Source: a bacterium (GTDB taxonomy: Bacteria > Electryoneota > Electryoneia > Electryoneales > Electryoneaceae). Taken from it: a DNA stretch of 48,822 nucleotides. The stretch's first letter is position 1. Each line of letters begins with the position of its first letter. The DNA lies in NCBI GenBank assembly GCA_020444425.1, contig JAHLLB010000035.1:1-48822 (forward strand). Reading direction: 5' to 3'. This document shows, in pieces, positions 15,040 to 24,362 of the stretch. Both the position numbers and the translations under genes were made by a program. The notes beneath the pieces are model-generated. The model did not search any database, was not told the origin of the DNA, and was given only the letters and a program-made list of their open reading frames with translations.

Positions 15040-17612
15040 GCCGTCACCTCCGGCGCCTGCGTGCGGGCATCATCCAGCAGCTCCATCGGCGTCAGCAGAG
15101 TATCGCCATCTCGAGAAAAGATCTCCTTGCGCGTCACGGTGGTGAGGAATTCAGGCGGAGCATCCCATGCTTCCGCCAATTCATCAAGACGGGCGGTAGC
15201 CCCGTTGAAGACATCCAGGTGCAGTTCGACCAGCCCGTTTCCCTGATTCACGCGATGCACAAACCTGCGAAGATCCACTCGTTTTACCTTGCCTTTGCTA
15301 AGGCGGTTGATGGTGAAAGACTCTTGTTCAAGAAACGCCTCCAGGTGGCTCTGGAAGGTATCCGTTTCCGGTGCCGGGAAGCCATAGAGTACGCGCTCAA
15401 CAATCGAAGTTAACGCCGCCGGGCGCTTCTGGAGCACTGTCGCCCGTTCCGCCCGTATCCCACCTGGAGCATACCTGTTGATGGAAGATACGATCTCATC
15501 CGCCTCCATCGGTCGATACAGGCTGATGTCGAAGTACTCGGCGTCGCTTTGCAATCCGACGGGCAGCGGTGGGCCGAATCCCAGCCGCGCGTGCGGGTGA
15601 AAACCCTGCGAATACGCGATCGGAATTCCGGCACGGCGGAGCAAGCGTTCCCACAACCTGACGAAATCCAGGTGACCCGACCAACGCAGCTCCGGGCCTC
15701 GAGTATAACGAACTCGGGCGACCACTGTGACATCTGACGGCGCGGGTGTCTCCGCAACGGGCTGCGGCGCCATGCGTGTAACGTCCGGATACAGGTTGCA
15801 AACCAGCTCGCCGTCCGGAATCATCTTCTGCAGGCCGCAACCGTGACACTGCCCGACACGGCAGTCCACTGTGGTTCGCACACGCATCGCCTTGTGCATC
15901 TCACGGTCGTGGAACCGGTCGTGCACACCCTTGCTGACATGACCCCAGGGCAATTTTTCGCCGGGCACAAATTCGCTAGCGAGCTGGTTCGGATCCAGGT
16001 CCGCATCGCGAAACGCCTGCCACCAGCGCTCGGCGTCGAAGCGGTCGTTCCACGCTTCCAGCACACCGCCGTCTTTCCATACCCGTTCAATCACATTGCC
16101 CATGCGTCGGTCGCCACGGGCGATGCAGGTTTCAATCAGCGCACTTTCCGGACCATGAGTGGACAAACGCGCCTGCACGTCGCGGAAGGAGCGGCGCAGC
16201 ACATCGATTCGCCGATGAACTTCCTCAACCGGAACCTGCCCGAAACGCTGGAACGGCGTGTGCGCCTTCGGGGCGAACGGGCTGACGGATACCGTCACCC
16301 GCTGCCGTTTGCTCGTGCGCAGTTTCGTCACCTGGTGCGCGAGTTTGGCAATCCCGAACAGGTCTTCGTCCGTTTCCGTCGGCAGCCCGATCATGAAGTA
16401 CAACTTGACCGAGTTGTAGCCCTCGCTGAACGCCAGTTCAGCCGCCCGCAGCAGGTCTTCCTCGCGCGAATTCTTGTTGATCACGTCCCGCAGCCGCTGC
16501 GTCCCGGCTTCCGGCGCGAAGGTGATCCCGGACTTGCGTGAGCCGGGGAAGGCGTGCGCCATTTCGCGGGTGAACGAGTCCGGCCGCAACGACGGAAACG
16601 CCAGCGAGATCCCCTTGCCGGCAAATTCGTCCTGCAACGCGTTGATCAGTTCCGGCAGCGGGCTGTAGTCAGACGTAGATAGCGAGGTCAGGCTCAGTTC
16701 GTTGTGCCCGGTCGCTCGCACATTGGCAATCGCCTGCGCGACCACGTCCTCCATCGGTCGTTCACGCACCGGACGGTACAACGTCCCCGCCTGGCAGAAA
16801 CGGCAGCCCCGTGTGCAGCCGCGCATCACCTCGAGGCTGAGCCGGTCGAAGGTGGTTTCGGTCAGCGGGACGAGCGGAGTGTCCGGGTAGTATTCGGGCC
16901 GGAGCTGTTCAACCAGCTGCCCCTGCACCAGCGGGTTGGCGCCGTGTTCGACGAAGAAGCGGCCGTTCTTCCCCTCGATGGGTGTGTGCAACGACGGCCG
17001 GTACATGCCATTCAGGTCAGCGAGACGGTCGACGGTCTGTTCCCGGCTGTAGCCGGAACGTTTGCATTGCAGCGCGGTTTTCGCGATCTCGACGGCGAAC
17101 TCTTCCCCGTCGCCGACCGCGACGAGATCAACGAACTCCGCGAACGGTTCCGGATTGTACACGACCGGCCCGCCGGCGATCACAATCGGGTCGGATTCCC
17201 GGCGTTGCTCTCTGCGGATCGGGACTTGTCCAAGGTCGAGCAACTCGAGCATTCCGGGTAGAGCCATCTCGTAGGAAAGGCTGACGCCGATGATGTCCAC
17301 GTCGCGCAATGGAGTGCGTGTTTCCAGGGTGGGCAGTGGGATTTGAGTGGCACGGAACCGGGCGGCGGTATCCTCTTCCGGCAGGAACACACGTTCCCCG
17401 GCTATCACAGGATCGCAGGAATTGATCCGGTGATAGAGAATCTGCACCGCCAGCGAACTCATCGCGATCTCGTACAAATCGGGGAACGCGATGGCGAAGC
17501 GAAGTTCGGCGTCTGGCTTTACAATCCGGTGCAGTTCACGTCCGGCATAGCGCTGCGGCTTCCGCACGTGGGGAAGGATGTCCGTTTCAACACGGTCCCA
17601 AAACTGTGTCAA
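15036..17612 (-). CDS. TIGR03960-type radical SAM protein fused to a DUF2344 (TIGR03936) domain
   Basis: An 858-residue fusion. The N-terminal part (about 40-200) resembles the B12-binding-like domain of this family. The radical SAM core starts at the cluster motif Cys266-x3-Cys270-x2-Cys273 (RGCTRGCRFCQAG). From about residue 640 a DUF2344 domain follows (RWSGHLDFVRLWERLLRRAG, GFHPHARLGFGPPLPVG). In Firmicutes the two parts are usually adjacent separate genes next to rng; here they are one protein directly upstream of rng, which supports the assignment. The biological reaction is not established; the recurring link with RNase G suggests RNA or ribosome modification (inference). It overlaps its neighbours by 4 bp on both sides. 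Confidence 0.9.
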   Translation of the reverse strand: MTQFWDRVETDILPHVRKPQRYAGRELHRIVKPDAELRFAIAFPDLYEIAMSSLAVQILYHRINSCDPVIAGERVFLPEEDTAARFRATQIPLPTLETRTPLRDVDIIGVSLSYEMALPGMLELLDLGQVPIRREQRRESDPIVIAGGPVVYNPEPFAEFVDLVAVGDGEEFAVEIAKTALQCKRSGYSREQTVDRLADLNGMYRPSLHTPIEGKNGRFFVEHGANPLVQGQLVEQLRPEYYPDTPLVPLTETTFDRLSLEVMRGCTRGCRFCQAGTLYRPVRERPMEDVVAQAIANVRATGHNELSLTSLSTSDYSPLPELINALQDEFAGKGISLAFPSLRPDSFTREMAHAFPGSRKSGITFAPEAGTQRLRDVINKNSREEDLLRAAELAFSEGYNSVKLYFMIGLPTETDEDLFGIAKLAHQVTKLRTSKRQRVTVSVSPFAPKAHTPFQRFGQVPVEEVHRRIDVLRRSFRDVQARLSTHGPESALIETCIARGDRRMGNVIERVWKDGGVLEAWNDRFDAERWWQAFRDADLDPNQLASEFVPGEKLPWGHVSKGVHDRFHDREMHKAMRVRTTVDCRVGQCHGCGLQKMIPDGELVCNLYPDVTRMAPQPVAETPAPSDVTVVARVRYTRGPELRWSGHLDFVRLWERLLRRAGIPIAYSQGFHPHARLGFGPPLPVGLQSDAEYFDISLYRPMEADEIVSSINRYAPGGIRAERATVLQKRPAALTSIVERVLYGFPAPETDTFQSHLEAFLEQESFTINRLSKGKVKRVDLRRFVHRVNQGNGLVELHLDVFNGATARLDELAEAWDAPPEFLTTVTRKEIFSRDGDTLLTPMELLDDARTQAPEVTA

Positions 17613-18910
17613 TCGTTTTGATCCTCGACCTGCGCATCGGCGGGAGGATGTACACGGAGAGAGAGGACCCGATTGCCATCGACCGCGTTAACCCTGAAAC
17701 TCCATCCCGAATGCTGATACTCCTGTCCCGGCGTGGGGACTTCACCCGCCAGCGAAAAGATGAATCCGCCCAGCGTGTCGTAGTCCTCTTCCGTCGGAAC
17801 CACATCCTCGCCGATTTCACGATTGAAATCCGAAACTTCCATCTTGGCTAACACGAGGAGGTCGCCGTCCTCTTGACGAGTCAGGATTTCTTCCTCGGTA
17901 TCAAATTCGTCGTGGATTTCGCCGACGATCTCCTCGATCACATCTTCCATCGTGACCAGACCCTCGGTACCGCCGTACTCATCCACCACGATTGCCATGT
18001 GAATCTTGTGCTTCTGGAACTCTTTCAGCAGCGTCGCGATGCGTTTGCTCTCCGGCACGAAGTACGCCTCGCGCATCACCTCACTGACTTCCTTGCCGCT
18101 GTGCCCGTTCGTGTTCGCGCCGATCAGATCCTTCGCGTACAGGATGCCGACAATGTGGTCAACGTCCTTGTCGAACACCGGGATGCGACTGTGTCCGTTT
18201 TCACGGATCGTGCGTATCACTTCATCCACCCGCGCATCCTGCGGCACGGCGATCATGTCGATGCGGGGCACCATGATTTCCCCGGCTTCGGTTTCGCCGA
18301 ATTCGAAGATGGAGTGGATCATCTCCCGTTCATCTTCTTCCAGCACGCCATGTTCCTCGCTGACTTCCGCGAGGGTGCGCAGTTCTTCTTCGCTGAACAG
18401 GATGCGTGTCGCCTCAACACCGAAGATACGCGCCAACACATCAACCAGGCCGACCAGCAGCCGCGTCAACGGCCACATGAAGAACGAGGCGATATGAATC
18501 GGACCCGACAGCAAGAGTGCCCAGCGTTCGTTATGACGCAGAGCGAACACCTTTGGCGAAATTTCGACCAGCACGATGAGCAGGAAGGTGACAGCGAGAA
18601 TCTGCACCACCAACGCCAGGCGGGGATCGAGACCGGCCACGAGTGCCGCCTCGGTAACAGCCAAAGCGGCCACACTGGCCGCCGAGGTATTGACAACCGT
18701 ATTTCCGATCAGGATCGCAACGAGCAACTCACGCGGTTTGTCCAGGAGACGCACGACACGGCGGGAGCCGGAATCGGTACGCTCGCGCAAGTCACGGATC
18801 TGCGCCTTGGACAGGGAAAAAAACGCGGTTTCGCTGCCGGAAAAGAATGCGGACAGGACTAGCAGTGCGACGAAGACAATGATCTCAGTCCCGTATGGTT
18901 GACTGTCCAC
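17609..18910 (-). CDS. CorC/HlyC (CNNM-type) membrane protein with CBS domains
   Basis: About 433 residues. An N-terminal DUF21/CNNM transmembrane domain (ALLVLSAFFSGSETAFFSLS) has about four membrane segments. A CBS pair (about 205-335) and a C-terminal CorC_HlyC domain (about 350-430) follow. The family is linked to Mg/Co efflux or magnesium homeostasis. Start choice is uncertain. The GTG at 18910 gives the usual family N-terminus just after the ybeY stop and lies immediately after AGGAG, which is tight spacing. An upstream GTG at 19003 would add 31 unrelated residues inside ybeY. It belongs to the phoH-pgpH-ybeY-corC operon, a classic arrangement. Confidence 0.88.
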   Translation of the reverse strand: MDSQPYGTEIIVFVALLVLSAFFSGSETAFFSLSKAQIRDLRERTDSGSRRVVRLLDKPRELLVAILIGNTVVNTSAASVAALAVTEAALVAGLDPRLALVVQILAVTFLLIVLVEISPKVFALRHNERWALLLSGPIHIASFFMWPLTRLLVGLVDVLARIFGVEATRILFSEEELRTLAEVSEEHGVLEEDEREMIHSIFEFGETEAGEIMVPRIDMIAVPQDARVDEVIRTIRENGHSRIPVFDKDVDHIVGILYAKDLIGANTNGHSGKEVSEVMREAYFVPESKRIATLLKEFQKHKIHMAIVVDEYGGTEGLVTMEDVIEEIVGEIHDEFDTEEEILTRQEDGDLLVLAKMEVSDFNREIGEDVVPTEEDYDTLGGFIFSLAGEVPTPGQEYQHSGWSFRVNAVDGNRVLSLRVHPPADAQVEDQND

Positions 18911-18917
18911 CTCCTGT

Positions 18918-19496
18918 TTAGCCCCTCTGCTCCACCGGATGATTGACTTGCCACGCCAGGACGCCGGTTCCCCGTCCCGCTCGAGCCAGACCTTCGTCTT
19001 CACGATTGTTCATGGCTCGGCGCTTCGCGGCTGTATCATCGTCCCATCCCGCAAGGTGCAAAATACCATGCAGGAGCAGACGCGATACTTCTTCAGTTAT
19101 CGTACAACCGAAATCTATCGCCTGTTCATGAGCCTTCTGCAAGCTAACATAGATTTCGGCGTCAGGGAAATCCTCAATGTCGTCAAGTTCGGAGTTTACC
19201 TCCGCCGGTTCCGCCCCAAACCCGGTTTCATTTTCGTCAAACTCCGCTTCATCGTCCGCGTCGGATTCGTCCGTTTCCGCGTCGGATTCCGCGCGGAAAT
19301 CGAAGGTGATGACGTCGGTCGGGCCTTCGTGCTGCAGGTACTGTTCGTTCAGTTCACGAATCTCATCATTCCCGACCAGCACGAACTGAACTTCACCGAT
19401 CTCCAGCGACTCCTGCCTGGCCTCATCCGCAAGCCACGCCAGCAGCGGTTCTTCGTCTTGAATCGACCAGCCTGCGAGATCAATGAAGATCTTCAT
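18918..19496 (-). CDS. ybeY: Endoribonuclease YbeY (rRNA maturation factor)
   Basis: A 192-residue YbeY, the metalloenzyme needed for 16S rRNA 3' maturation and ribosome quality control. Typical pieces are NEQYLQHEGPTDVITFDF (about 50-67) and the zinc motif HGILHLAGWDDD at 143-154. The third canonical zinc histidine is replaced by Asp153, the pattern usual in Bacteroidetes (HGxLHLxGYKDK), which supports an FCB host. Between about 69 and 108 there is an acidic Asp/Glu-rich insertion not found in standard YbeY of about 150 residues. It shares one base with the upstream pgpH stop, and corC follows 7 bp after it. Confidence 0.92.
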   Translation of the reverse strand: MKIFIDLAGWSIQDEEPLLAWLADEARQESLEIGEVQFVLVGNDEIRELNEQYLQHEGPTDVITFDFRAESDAETDESDADDEAEFDENETGFGAEPAEVNSELDDIEDFPDAEIYVSLQKAHEQAIDFGCTITEEVSRLLLHGILHLAGWDDDTAAKRRAMNNREDEGLARAGRGTGVLAWQVNHPVEQRG

Positions 19497-21811
19497 CAGG
19501 CCTTCTCCTCCGCCGACTCCTTCGCTTCGTCGTCCTTCGCCGCTTTACTCCTGCCACGTTTGCTTTCCAATTCCTCGCGGGACGGGTAGCGGATGCGATG
19601 GTGATGCATGCCTTGTAAAATCGGCACGAAAGCGTTGATGATGTTGCCGAGGTCGTGCATCGTCAGCGGGCACTCATCCAGCTCGCCGTCACCGTACTTG
19701 TTGATGATGACCTCGCGCACCTTCTTCGTGATATTCTCCGCGCTCGGATCGTCGAGGCTGCGTGTCGCGGCTTCGGCGCTATCGGCGAGCATCAGAATGC
19801 CGGTTTCCTTTGACTGCGGTTTCGGGCCGGGGTAGCGGAAGTCGTCCTCGTTAACCGATCCCTCCGGCCGCAACGACAACGCCTTGTTGTAGAAATAGAC
19901 CATCAGGCCGGTGCCGTGATGCTCGCGGATGAATTCCTTCACCTTTTCCGGCACGCGGAAACGGTCCGCGATTTCGACGCCCTTGATCACGTGGTCCGCG
20001 AGCATCTTCGCCGACTCTTCCGGCTCGAGCGTGTCGTGGATGTTGCCCTGACCCACCTGGTTTTCGACAAAGTACTCTCGCCGCGCCATCTTTCCGATGT
20101 CGTGGTAGTACGCGCCCGCTCGCACAAGCAGCGGGTTCGCGTTGATCTCTTCCGCAGCCGATTCGGCCAGGTTACCGACCATAATGCTGTGGTGATACGT
20201 CCCTGGCGCTTCCAGCGACAGGCGTTTCAGCAACGGACGATTCAGGTCGGCGAGTTCGAGCAGCGTCAAATCGCTGGTGACCCGGAAAATTGGCTCGATC
20301 AAGAGTAGCAGGCCCAGCGCGAGCAACGGTGTGCTCACGGCATTGATCGCGACATAGCCCAGCTCGGACAATGTATCCTGTTCGAATTGCAGCGCGAACG
20401 TGTGCTCAATCATCACCACCAGCACGCCACCCGCAAAGATCAGCATCGCCGAGCGCATGATCTGCAGCCGTGTCCGCACTCGCAGCACCGCGAAAATGCT
20501 CAGCGCGGATGGGAACAATATTGTCAGCGTCTGGATCAGGTCGTACCCCTCCAGCCCGCCGATGATCAGCCCGAGAATGACCGAGTACAGCAGCGCGATC
20601 CGAGCCTGGAATACAATGGTCAGGATCACCGCCCCCAGCGCGGCCGGGAAGATGTAGAGGTTGATGTCCTGCCTCGCGAAGACGAACCCGTACAATAGGA
20701 TCATCCCGGCGAACACCGTCGCGATCAACAGCAGGTGGTTCGGCTTGCGATAGTGCAGGAAATGGAACCGGTACAGCCAGTAGCCGAGCAGCATGAACAG
20801 CGAGCCAGCGAACAGCAACCGTCCCAGCCAGGGCAGCAGCATCTGCCACAGGTTCTGATCCTGCCGGGCCATCTTCGACAGCTCGACTTCCAGCGAACGC
20901 AGCTTTTCCAGGTGTTGCTGCTCGATGCGCTCGTTGGAGTCGATGATGCGTTCGTTCTTGAACACCGTGCCCTTGGTCAACGCGACCTGGCTGATCGCTT
21001 CTTCGCGACGCTGTTCGGTTTCCTGCGGGTCGTAGAGCAGGTTCGGACGGATGAACGATCCGAGCATCTCGTAGGCAACCTTGAGCGTCGAATCCTGCGA
21101 CGCCAGGTCAACGTCCATCAGCTCCGACAGCCGCGCCAGCGCTTCCTCATGGGCCGACTCATAGTCGAACAGCCGCGTCGGGTCGACCGTCTGCTCTTCC
21201 GATCCGTCGATGATGCGGATCCTGCCGTCCACCGTTTCGATCTGTTGCGTCGCGACATTGAGCACGCCACGGCTGTACAGGTCGCGCAACACGGTGCGCA
21301 GCTGATCCTCGCTGGTCGGCAGCACACCGTCTTGTGTGCCGTTGATCAGGAATCGCCACGCGTTGTCATTGATCGACATCTCGAACTGGACGCGCAGAAC
21401 GTTGACCACTCCACGGCCATACGGCCCGAGCGGGCCGCCCATGGTGTCGGAGGTGGCGATGGTGCCCGCGGCCTCACGGATCATTCCGAGGCTTTCGCGC
21501 AAATTGGACAGCATCACCGCGCTGACCGAATCGTCCCGCACGAACACCGGCAGCACCTGGTCGCGGGCTTTCTCACGTTCCGCGACCAACTCCGCATCAT
21601 TCTTCAGCAGGTCGAACGTGAACGGCGCAATAATCTCTTCCGGGCTGATTTCGCCCAGCTTGTATTCCCGGAACGCCTGCGGTCCCTGGTGCGGGAACAG
21701 GTACATCGTGATACCGGTGAGCACGGCCCACAGCAGTAACGGCAGCGCCGGATAGAACCTCGGGCGCGCCTGTTGTTTCAGAATGCTGCTGATCTGGCCG
21801 CTGTCACTCAT
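19496..21811 (-). CDS. pgpH: PgpH/YqfF-type 7TM-HD cyclic-dinucleotide phosphodiesterase
   Basis: A 771-residue membrane protein. One N-terminal membrane segment (about 18-38, ALPLLLWAVLTGITMYLF) is followed by a large extracytoplasmic 7TMR-HDED domain to about 310. Six to seven transmembrane helices follow (about 325-490), then a cytoplasmic HD domain (from about 530; YHHSIMVGNLAE, YYHDIGKM, DHVIKGVEIA). The family hydrolyses c-di-AMP in Firmicutes and Listeria (PgpH). Metal-binding HD residues are present, so activity is likely; c-di-AMP as substrate here is inferred from family membership. The stop overlaps ybeY and the start overlaps phoH by 4 bp. Confidence 0.92.
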   Translation of the reverse strand: MSDSGQISSILKQQARPRFYPALPLLLWAVLTGITMYLFPHQGPQAFREYKLGEISPEEIIAPFTFDLLKNDAELVAEREKARDQVLPVFVRDDSVSAVMLSNLRESLGMIREAAGTIATSDTMGGPLGPYGRGVVNVLRVQFEMSINDNAWRFLINGTQDGVLPTSEDQLRTVLRDLYSRGVLNVATQQIETVDGRIRIIDGSEEQTVDPTRLFDYESAHEEALARLSELMDVDLASQDSTLKVAYEMLGSFIRPNLLYDPQETEQRREEAISQVALTKGTVFKNERIIDSNERIEQQHLEKLRSLEVELSKMARQDQNLWQMLLPWLGRLLFAGSLFMLLGYWLYRFHFLHYRKPNHLLLIATVFAGMILLYGFVFARQDINLYIFPAALGAVILTIVFQARIALLYSVILGLIIGGLEGYDLIQTLTILFPSALSIFAVLRVRTRLQIMRSAMLIFAGGVLVVMIEHTFALQFEQDTLSELGYVAINAVSTPLLALGLLLLIEPIFRVTSDLTLLELADLNRPLLKRLSLEAPGTYHHSIMVGNLAESAAEEINANPLLVRAGAYYHDIGKMARREYFVENQVGQGNIHDTLEPEESAKMLADHVIKGVEIADRFRVPEKVKEFIREHHGTGLMVYFYNKALSLRPEGSVNEDDFRYPGPKPQSKETGILMLADSAEAATRSLDDPSAENITKKVREVIINKYGDGELDECPLTMHDLGNIINAFVPILQGMHHHRIRYPSREELESKRGRSKAAKDDEAKESAEEKA

Positions 21812-22857
21812 GCGGATGCACCTTCATCCATCTGCCCGGACTTCGTTTCGCCTGACTTGAACGAACCCCGGTCATCCGGTTTCCCCGGCTTGCCGTTGTC
21901 GTTCGTCCGCTCTCGCTCGTACGCCTTGATAATCTCACGAACCAGCGGGTGCCGGACAACGTCCGACTCATCCAGTGTTACGAAGCGAATTCCCTTGACC
22001 CCGCGCAAGATCACCAACGCTTCAGCAAGGCCGCTCTGAGTAGGATCCTCGAGGTCGATCTGTGTCAGGTCACCGGTCACAATCGCGCGCGAGCGTGCGC
22101 CCAACCGTGTCAGGAACATTTTCAGCTGCGAACTGGTGGTGTTCTGCGCTTCGTCGAGGATGACGAAGCTGTTGTTCAGCGTCCGTCCGCGCATGTAGGC
22201 CAGCGGCGCAATTTCAACCCCACCCTGGTCCTTCTGCCGCACCATCTCTTCCGGACGCAGCATTTCGCGTAGAGCGTCGTTCAACGGACGGAAATACGGA
22301 TCGACCTTCTCCTCGATGTCACCGGGCAGGAAGCCCAGCTTTTCGCCGGCTTCGATTACCGGACGCACGAGGATGATGCGATCCACCTCCTGGTTGATCA
22401 ACGCTTTGACCGCAACGGCAACCGCGAGGTACGTCTTGCCGGTACCAGCCGGTCCGACGGCAAACACCAGGTCGGCGTCCTCGGTCGCGCGCACGTACGA
22501 TTCCTGGTTCAGCGAGCGTGTGCGCAGTGACAGTCCCTTGCGCTCGAACACGAGCAACCCTTCACCCGCATTACGCTGTGAATCGCGAGTGCTGGTCACT
22601 GCCAGCCCGGCGAGCGAGAGTGCGGCATCGAGGCCGCTGACGTCCACTTCGCCGTGCTTCGCCATGCCGTTCAGATCGCGCAGGACGGTGCGGAGGGCTT
22701 CTTCTTCCTCCTGCGGGCCGCTGACAAACACGGACGAGCCGCGCACCACGAGGTTCGAGCGCACGACATCGTTCAACCGGCGCAGGTTGCGATCCTGGGG
22801 TCCGACGATGCTGGGCAGCAGGGTCGGATCAATAGGGATGCTGTATTCGATCGTCAT
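21808..22857 (-). CDS. PhoH-like ATPase (PhoL type)
   Basis: A 349-residue P-loop protein. A small N-terminal KH-like region (to about 100) is followed by the PhoH ATPase domain. Walker A is GPAGTGKT at 135-142, Walker B is FVILDEAQNTT at 231-241, and RIILVRPVIEAGEKLGFLPG lies between. PhoH/YbeZ partners with YbeY in ribosome and RNA metabolism, and it is encoded in the same operon here. The start codon at 22857 lies one base from the T-tract of a strong hairpin that ends the LysM gene upstream, and no Shine-Dalgarno site is visible, which is odd for the first gene of a long operon. The Ser/Lys/Gly-rich C-terminal tail (about 325-349) looks disordered. Confidence 0.93.
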   Translation of the reverse strand: MTIEYSIPIDPTLLPSIVGPQDRNLRRLNDVVRSNLVVRGSSVFVSGPQEEEEALRTVLRDLNGMAKHGEVDVSGLDAALSLAGLAVTSTRDSQRNAGEGLLVFERKGLSLRTRSLNQESYVRATEDADLVFAVGPAGTGKTYLAVAVAVKALINQEVDRIILVRPVIEAGEKLGFLPGDIEEKVDPYFRPLNDALREMLRPEEMVRQKDQGGVEIAPLAYMRGRTLNNSFVILDEAQNTTSSQLKMFLTRLGARSRAIVTGDLTQIDLEDPTQSGLAEALVILRGVKGIRFVTLDESDVVRHPLVREIIKAYERERTNDNGKPGKPDDRGSFKSGETKSGQMDEGASA

Positions 22858-22858
22858 C

Positions 22859-22908
22859 GTAAGAAAAGCGGCCCATCCGGAAACCTGTTTCCCGGATCAG
22901 GGCCGCTT
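22859..22908 (-). terminator. Strong terminator of the LysM gene, abutting the phoH start
   Basis: A nested hairpin whose outer stem pairs AAGCGGCCC (22866-22874) with GGGCCGCTT (22900-22908) and whose inner stem continues with ATCCGG / CCGGAT. On the minus strand it exits into TTTTCTT directly before the phoH ATG. It could also act as an attenuator for phoH. Confidence 0.85.
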
Positions 22909-22954
22909 CAAATCACTTTCGTCAGGTACACGCGTAACGTGTGCCGTTCACTTC

Positions 22955-23827
22955 TTACCGGCCTCCGCCGCCCGTACCCGAGCTGGGACCACGGCCAGGA
23001 ACCTGAAGAATCGTGTTCGTATAGATCAGGTTCGGATCCGGAATCAGGTCACGGTTAGCTTCGTAAATCTTGCGCCACTCGAACGGATTGCCCCAGAGAT
23101 TGTCGGCAATGCGCGCGAGGTTGTCGCCGTTACGCACGAGGTACTGCGTGGCCGGATCGATATCCAGCGGAACCGAAAACATCTGGTCCGGGAAAATGAG
23201 GTCCGGATCGTTGATCTTTTCACGGTTCACGGAATAGATCCGCATCCACTTCGCACCGTCGCCGTAATGGGCCGGCTTGGCAGCAATACCCCACAGGTGG
23301 TCACCACGGACGACCGTGTAACGGATCGAACGCGGGCCAGCCATGCGGCTGCGGTAGTTGTCGATGTCACGGCGGTAACGGTCGATCCGATTCGCGAACT
23401 GAGTCAGCATCGCGGCCGGCATCATTGCCAGCTGATCGAGTTCCGTTTCCAGCGCCATCAGCTCATCCTGCTGCTCGAACATCTGCTCGGGCGTCAGGCG
23501 ACCGAATTCACCCAGACGGCGGGCGAAGTCGTCAAGCTGGTCAGCGAAGGCGTCCACGTCTGCTTCGGTGATGCCGAGCATATCGTAGATCTCGCCCCAC
23601 GCCGCGGCGATATCCGCTTCGACGGCTTCAATCTCACCGCTCAGAGCAGCCTTGGCTTCTTCGCAATCTTCAAGACCGGCCTTGGCATCGCGTTCCCGCT
23701 CCTGCCATTCCATCAGCTCGATCTCGTAATCTTCGTATTCCATCTTGCGATCCTGGGCCGAAGCCGGAATCGCGATCGCCACGATCAAAAGAGCCACGGT
23801 GGCGAGGACGATGACACGGTTCATCAT
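22955..23827 (-). CDS. Exported protein with coiled coil and two LysM domains
   Basis: About 290 residues from the ATG at 23827, which has a GGGGAGG site about 9 bases before it; an earlier in-frame start would overlap the upstream gene. The protein has a signal peptide (MMNRVIVLATVALLIVAIAI, cleavage near ASA-Q). An acidic alpha-helical/coiled-coil region covers about 25-165. Two LysM peptidoglycan-binding repeats follow (about 170-222 with YTVVRGDHLWGIAAKP; about 228-275 with YLVRNGDNLARIADNLWG). The tail is Gly-rich. It likely sits in the periplasm bound to peptidoglycan. The gene immediately upstream encodes a coiled-coil lipoprotein 1 base away, so the two may act together in envelope tethering (inference). 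Confidence 0.85.
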   Translation of the reverse strand: MMNRVIVLATVALLIVAIAIPASAQDRKMEYEDYEIELMEWQERERDAKAGLEDCEEAKAALSGEIEAVEADIAAAWGEIYDMLGITEADVDAFADQLDDFARRLGEFGRLTPEQMFEQQDELMALETELDQLAMMPAAMLTQFANRIDRYRRDIDNYRSRMAGPRSIRYTVVRGDHLWGIAAKPAHYGDGAKWMRIYSVNREKINDPDLIFPDQMFSVPLDIDPATQYLVRNGDNLARIADNLWGNPFEWRKIYEANRDLIPDPNLIYTNTILQVPGRGPSSGTGGGGR

Positions 23828-23828
23828 C

Positions 23829-24125
23829 TTACATGCCCTCCCCATCGTTTTCCATCATCTTGTCGTTGGCATCCATGCGGCGCTTCACGGCCTGCTTTTC
23901 AGCGCGGACTTCCTGCAGTTCGGCTTCCTTCTCCGCCTTCATGCGCTCCATCCGTGAAGTTTCCTGTTCACAGTCTTCGAGAGACTGTTCGGCGGCAAGA
24001 GCAGCGTTCCGCTGATCCTCAAGCGCCTGAAGATCTTCCTCACTGGCGTATTTGGTGCAACCCGTGCCCATCACGAGTGCAACCACAAACACCAGAAGTA
24101 AACCCAATAGACCCGTACGTTTCAT
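23829..24125 (-). CDS. Small coiled-coil lipoprotein
   Basis: A 98-residue protein with a lipoprotein signal peptide (MKRTGLLGLLLVFVVALVMG, then TGC at the lipobox) and a mature part that is almost entirely charged helix (ASEEDLQALEDQRN to the end, rich in Glu, Lys, Arg and Ala), predicted to form a coiled coil. The -3 residue of the lipobox is Gly rather than Leu, so lipidation at Cys is probable but not certain. The ATG at 24125 has GAGGGGAG before it. The arrangement resembles Lpp-like or OmpA-associated envelope spacers, but no family match is claimed. Two promoter-like sequences lie upstream. Confidence 0.72.
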   Translation of the reverse strand: MKRTGLLGLLLVFVVALVMGTGCTKYASEEDLQALEDQRNAALAAEQSLEDCEQETSRMERMKAEKEAELQEVRAEKQAVKRRMDANDKMMENDGEGM

Positions 24126-24273
24126 GCTCCCCTCTGCGTTGTGGTAAGCATTCCGCGGTTTGTTAAGATTTCCAGTGCAAGCGTATGAAAAAATGACAGC
24201 GCGTTCAACACCACGCACTTCTTGCTCTGGCTCCCTGAACCGTTCCGCTTAGTTCTTGTTTGGTTTGCACGGA

Positions 24274-24302
24274 AAGTATCCCGTGATTGTTGGAAAAGTC
24301 AA
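24274..24302 (-). promoter_or_regulatory. Possible promoter of the lipoprotein-LysM unit
   Basis: On the minus strand TTGACT (24302-24297) is followed after 16-17 bp by GATACT or ATACTT. A second candidate closer to the gene reads TTGAAC, 17 bp, TACGCT. Either would drive the lipoprotein and LysM genes without aspS. Confidence 0.4.
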
Positions 24303-24362
24303 GGCAGATCGGGGCCCAAAGTCACCATGGAGGCCGAATTCTGCCAGATACTTATGATCAAC

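Noticed and set aside
22316..24166. Long plus-strand open frame opposite phoH and the LysM gene
   Set aside because: It crosses two real minus-strand genes and a terminator, and its product has no recognisable domain.
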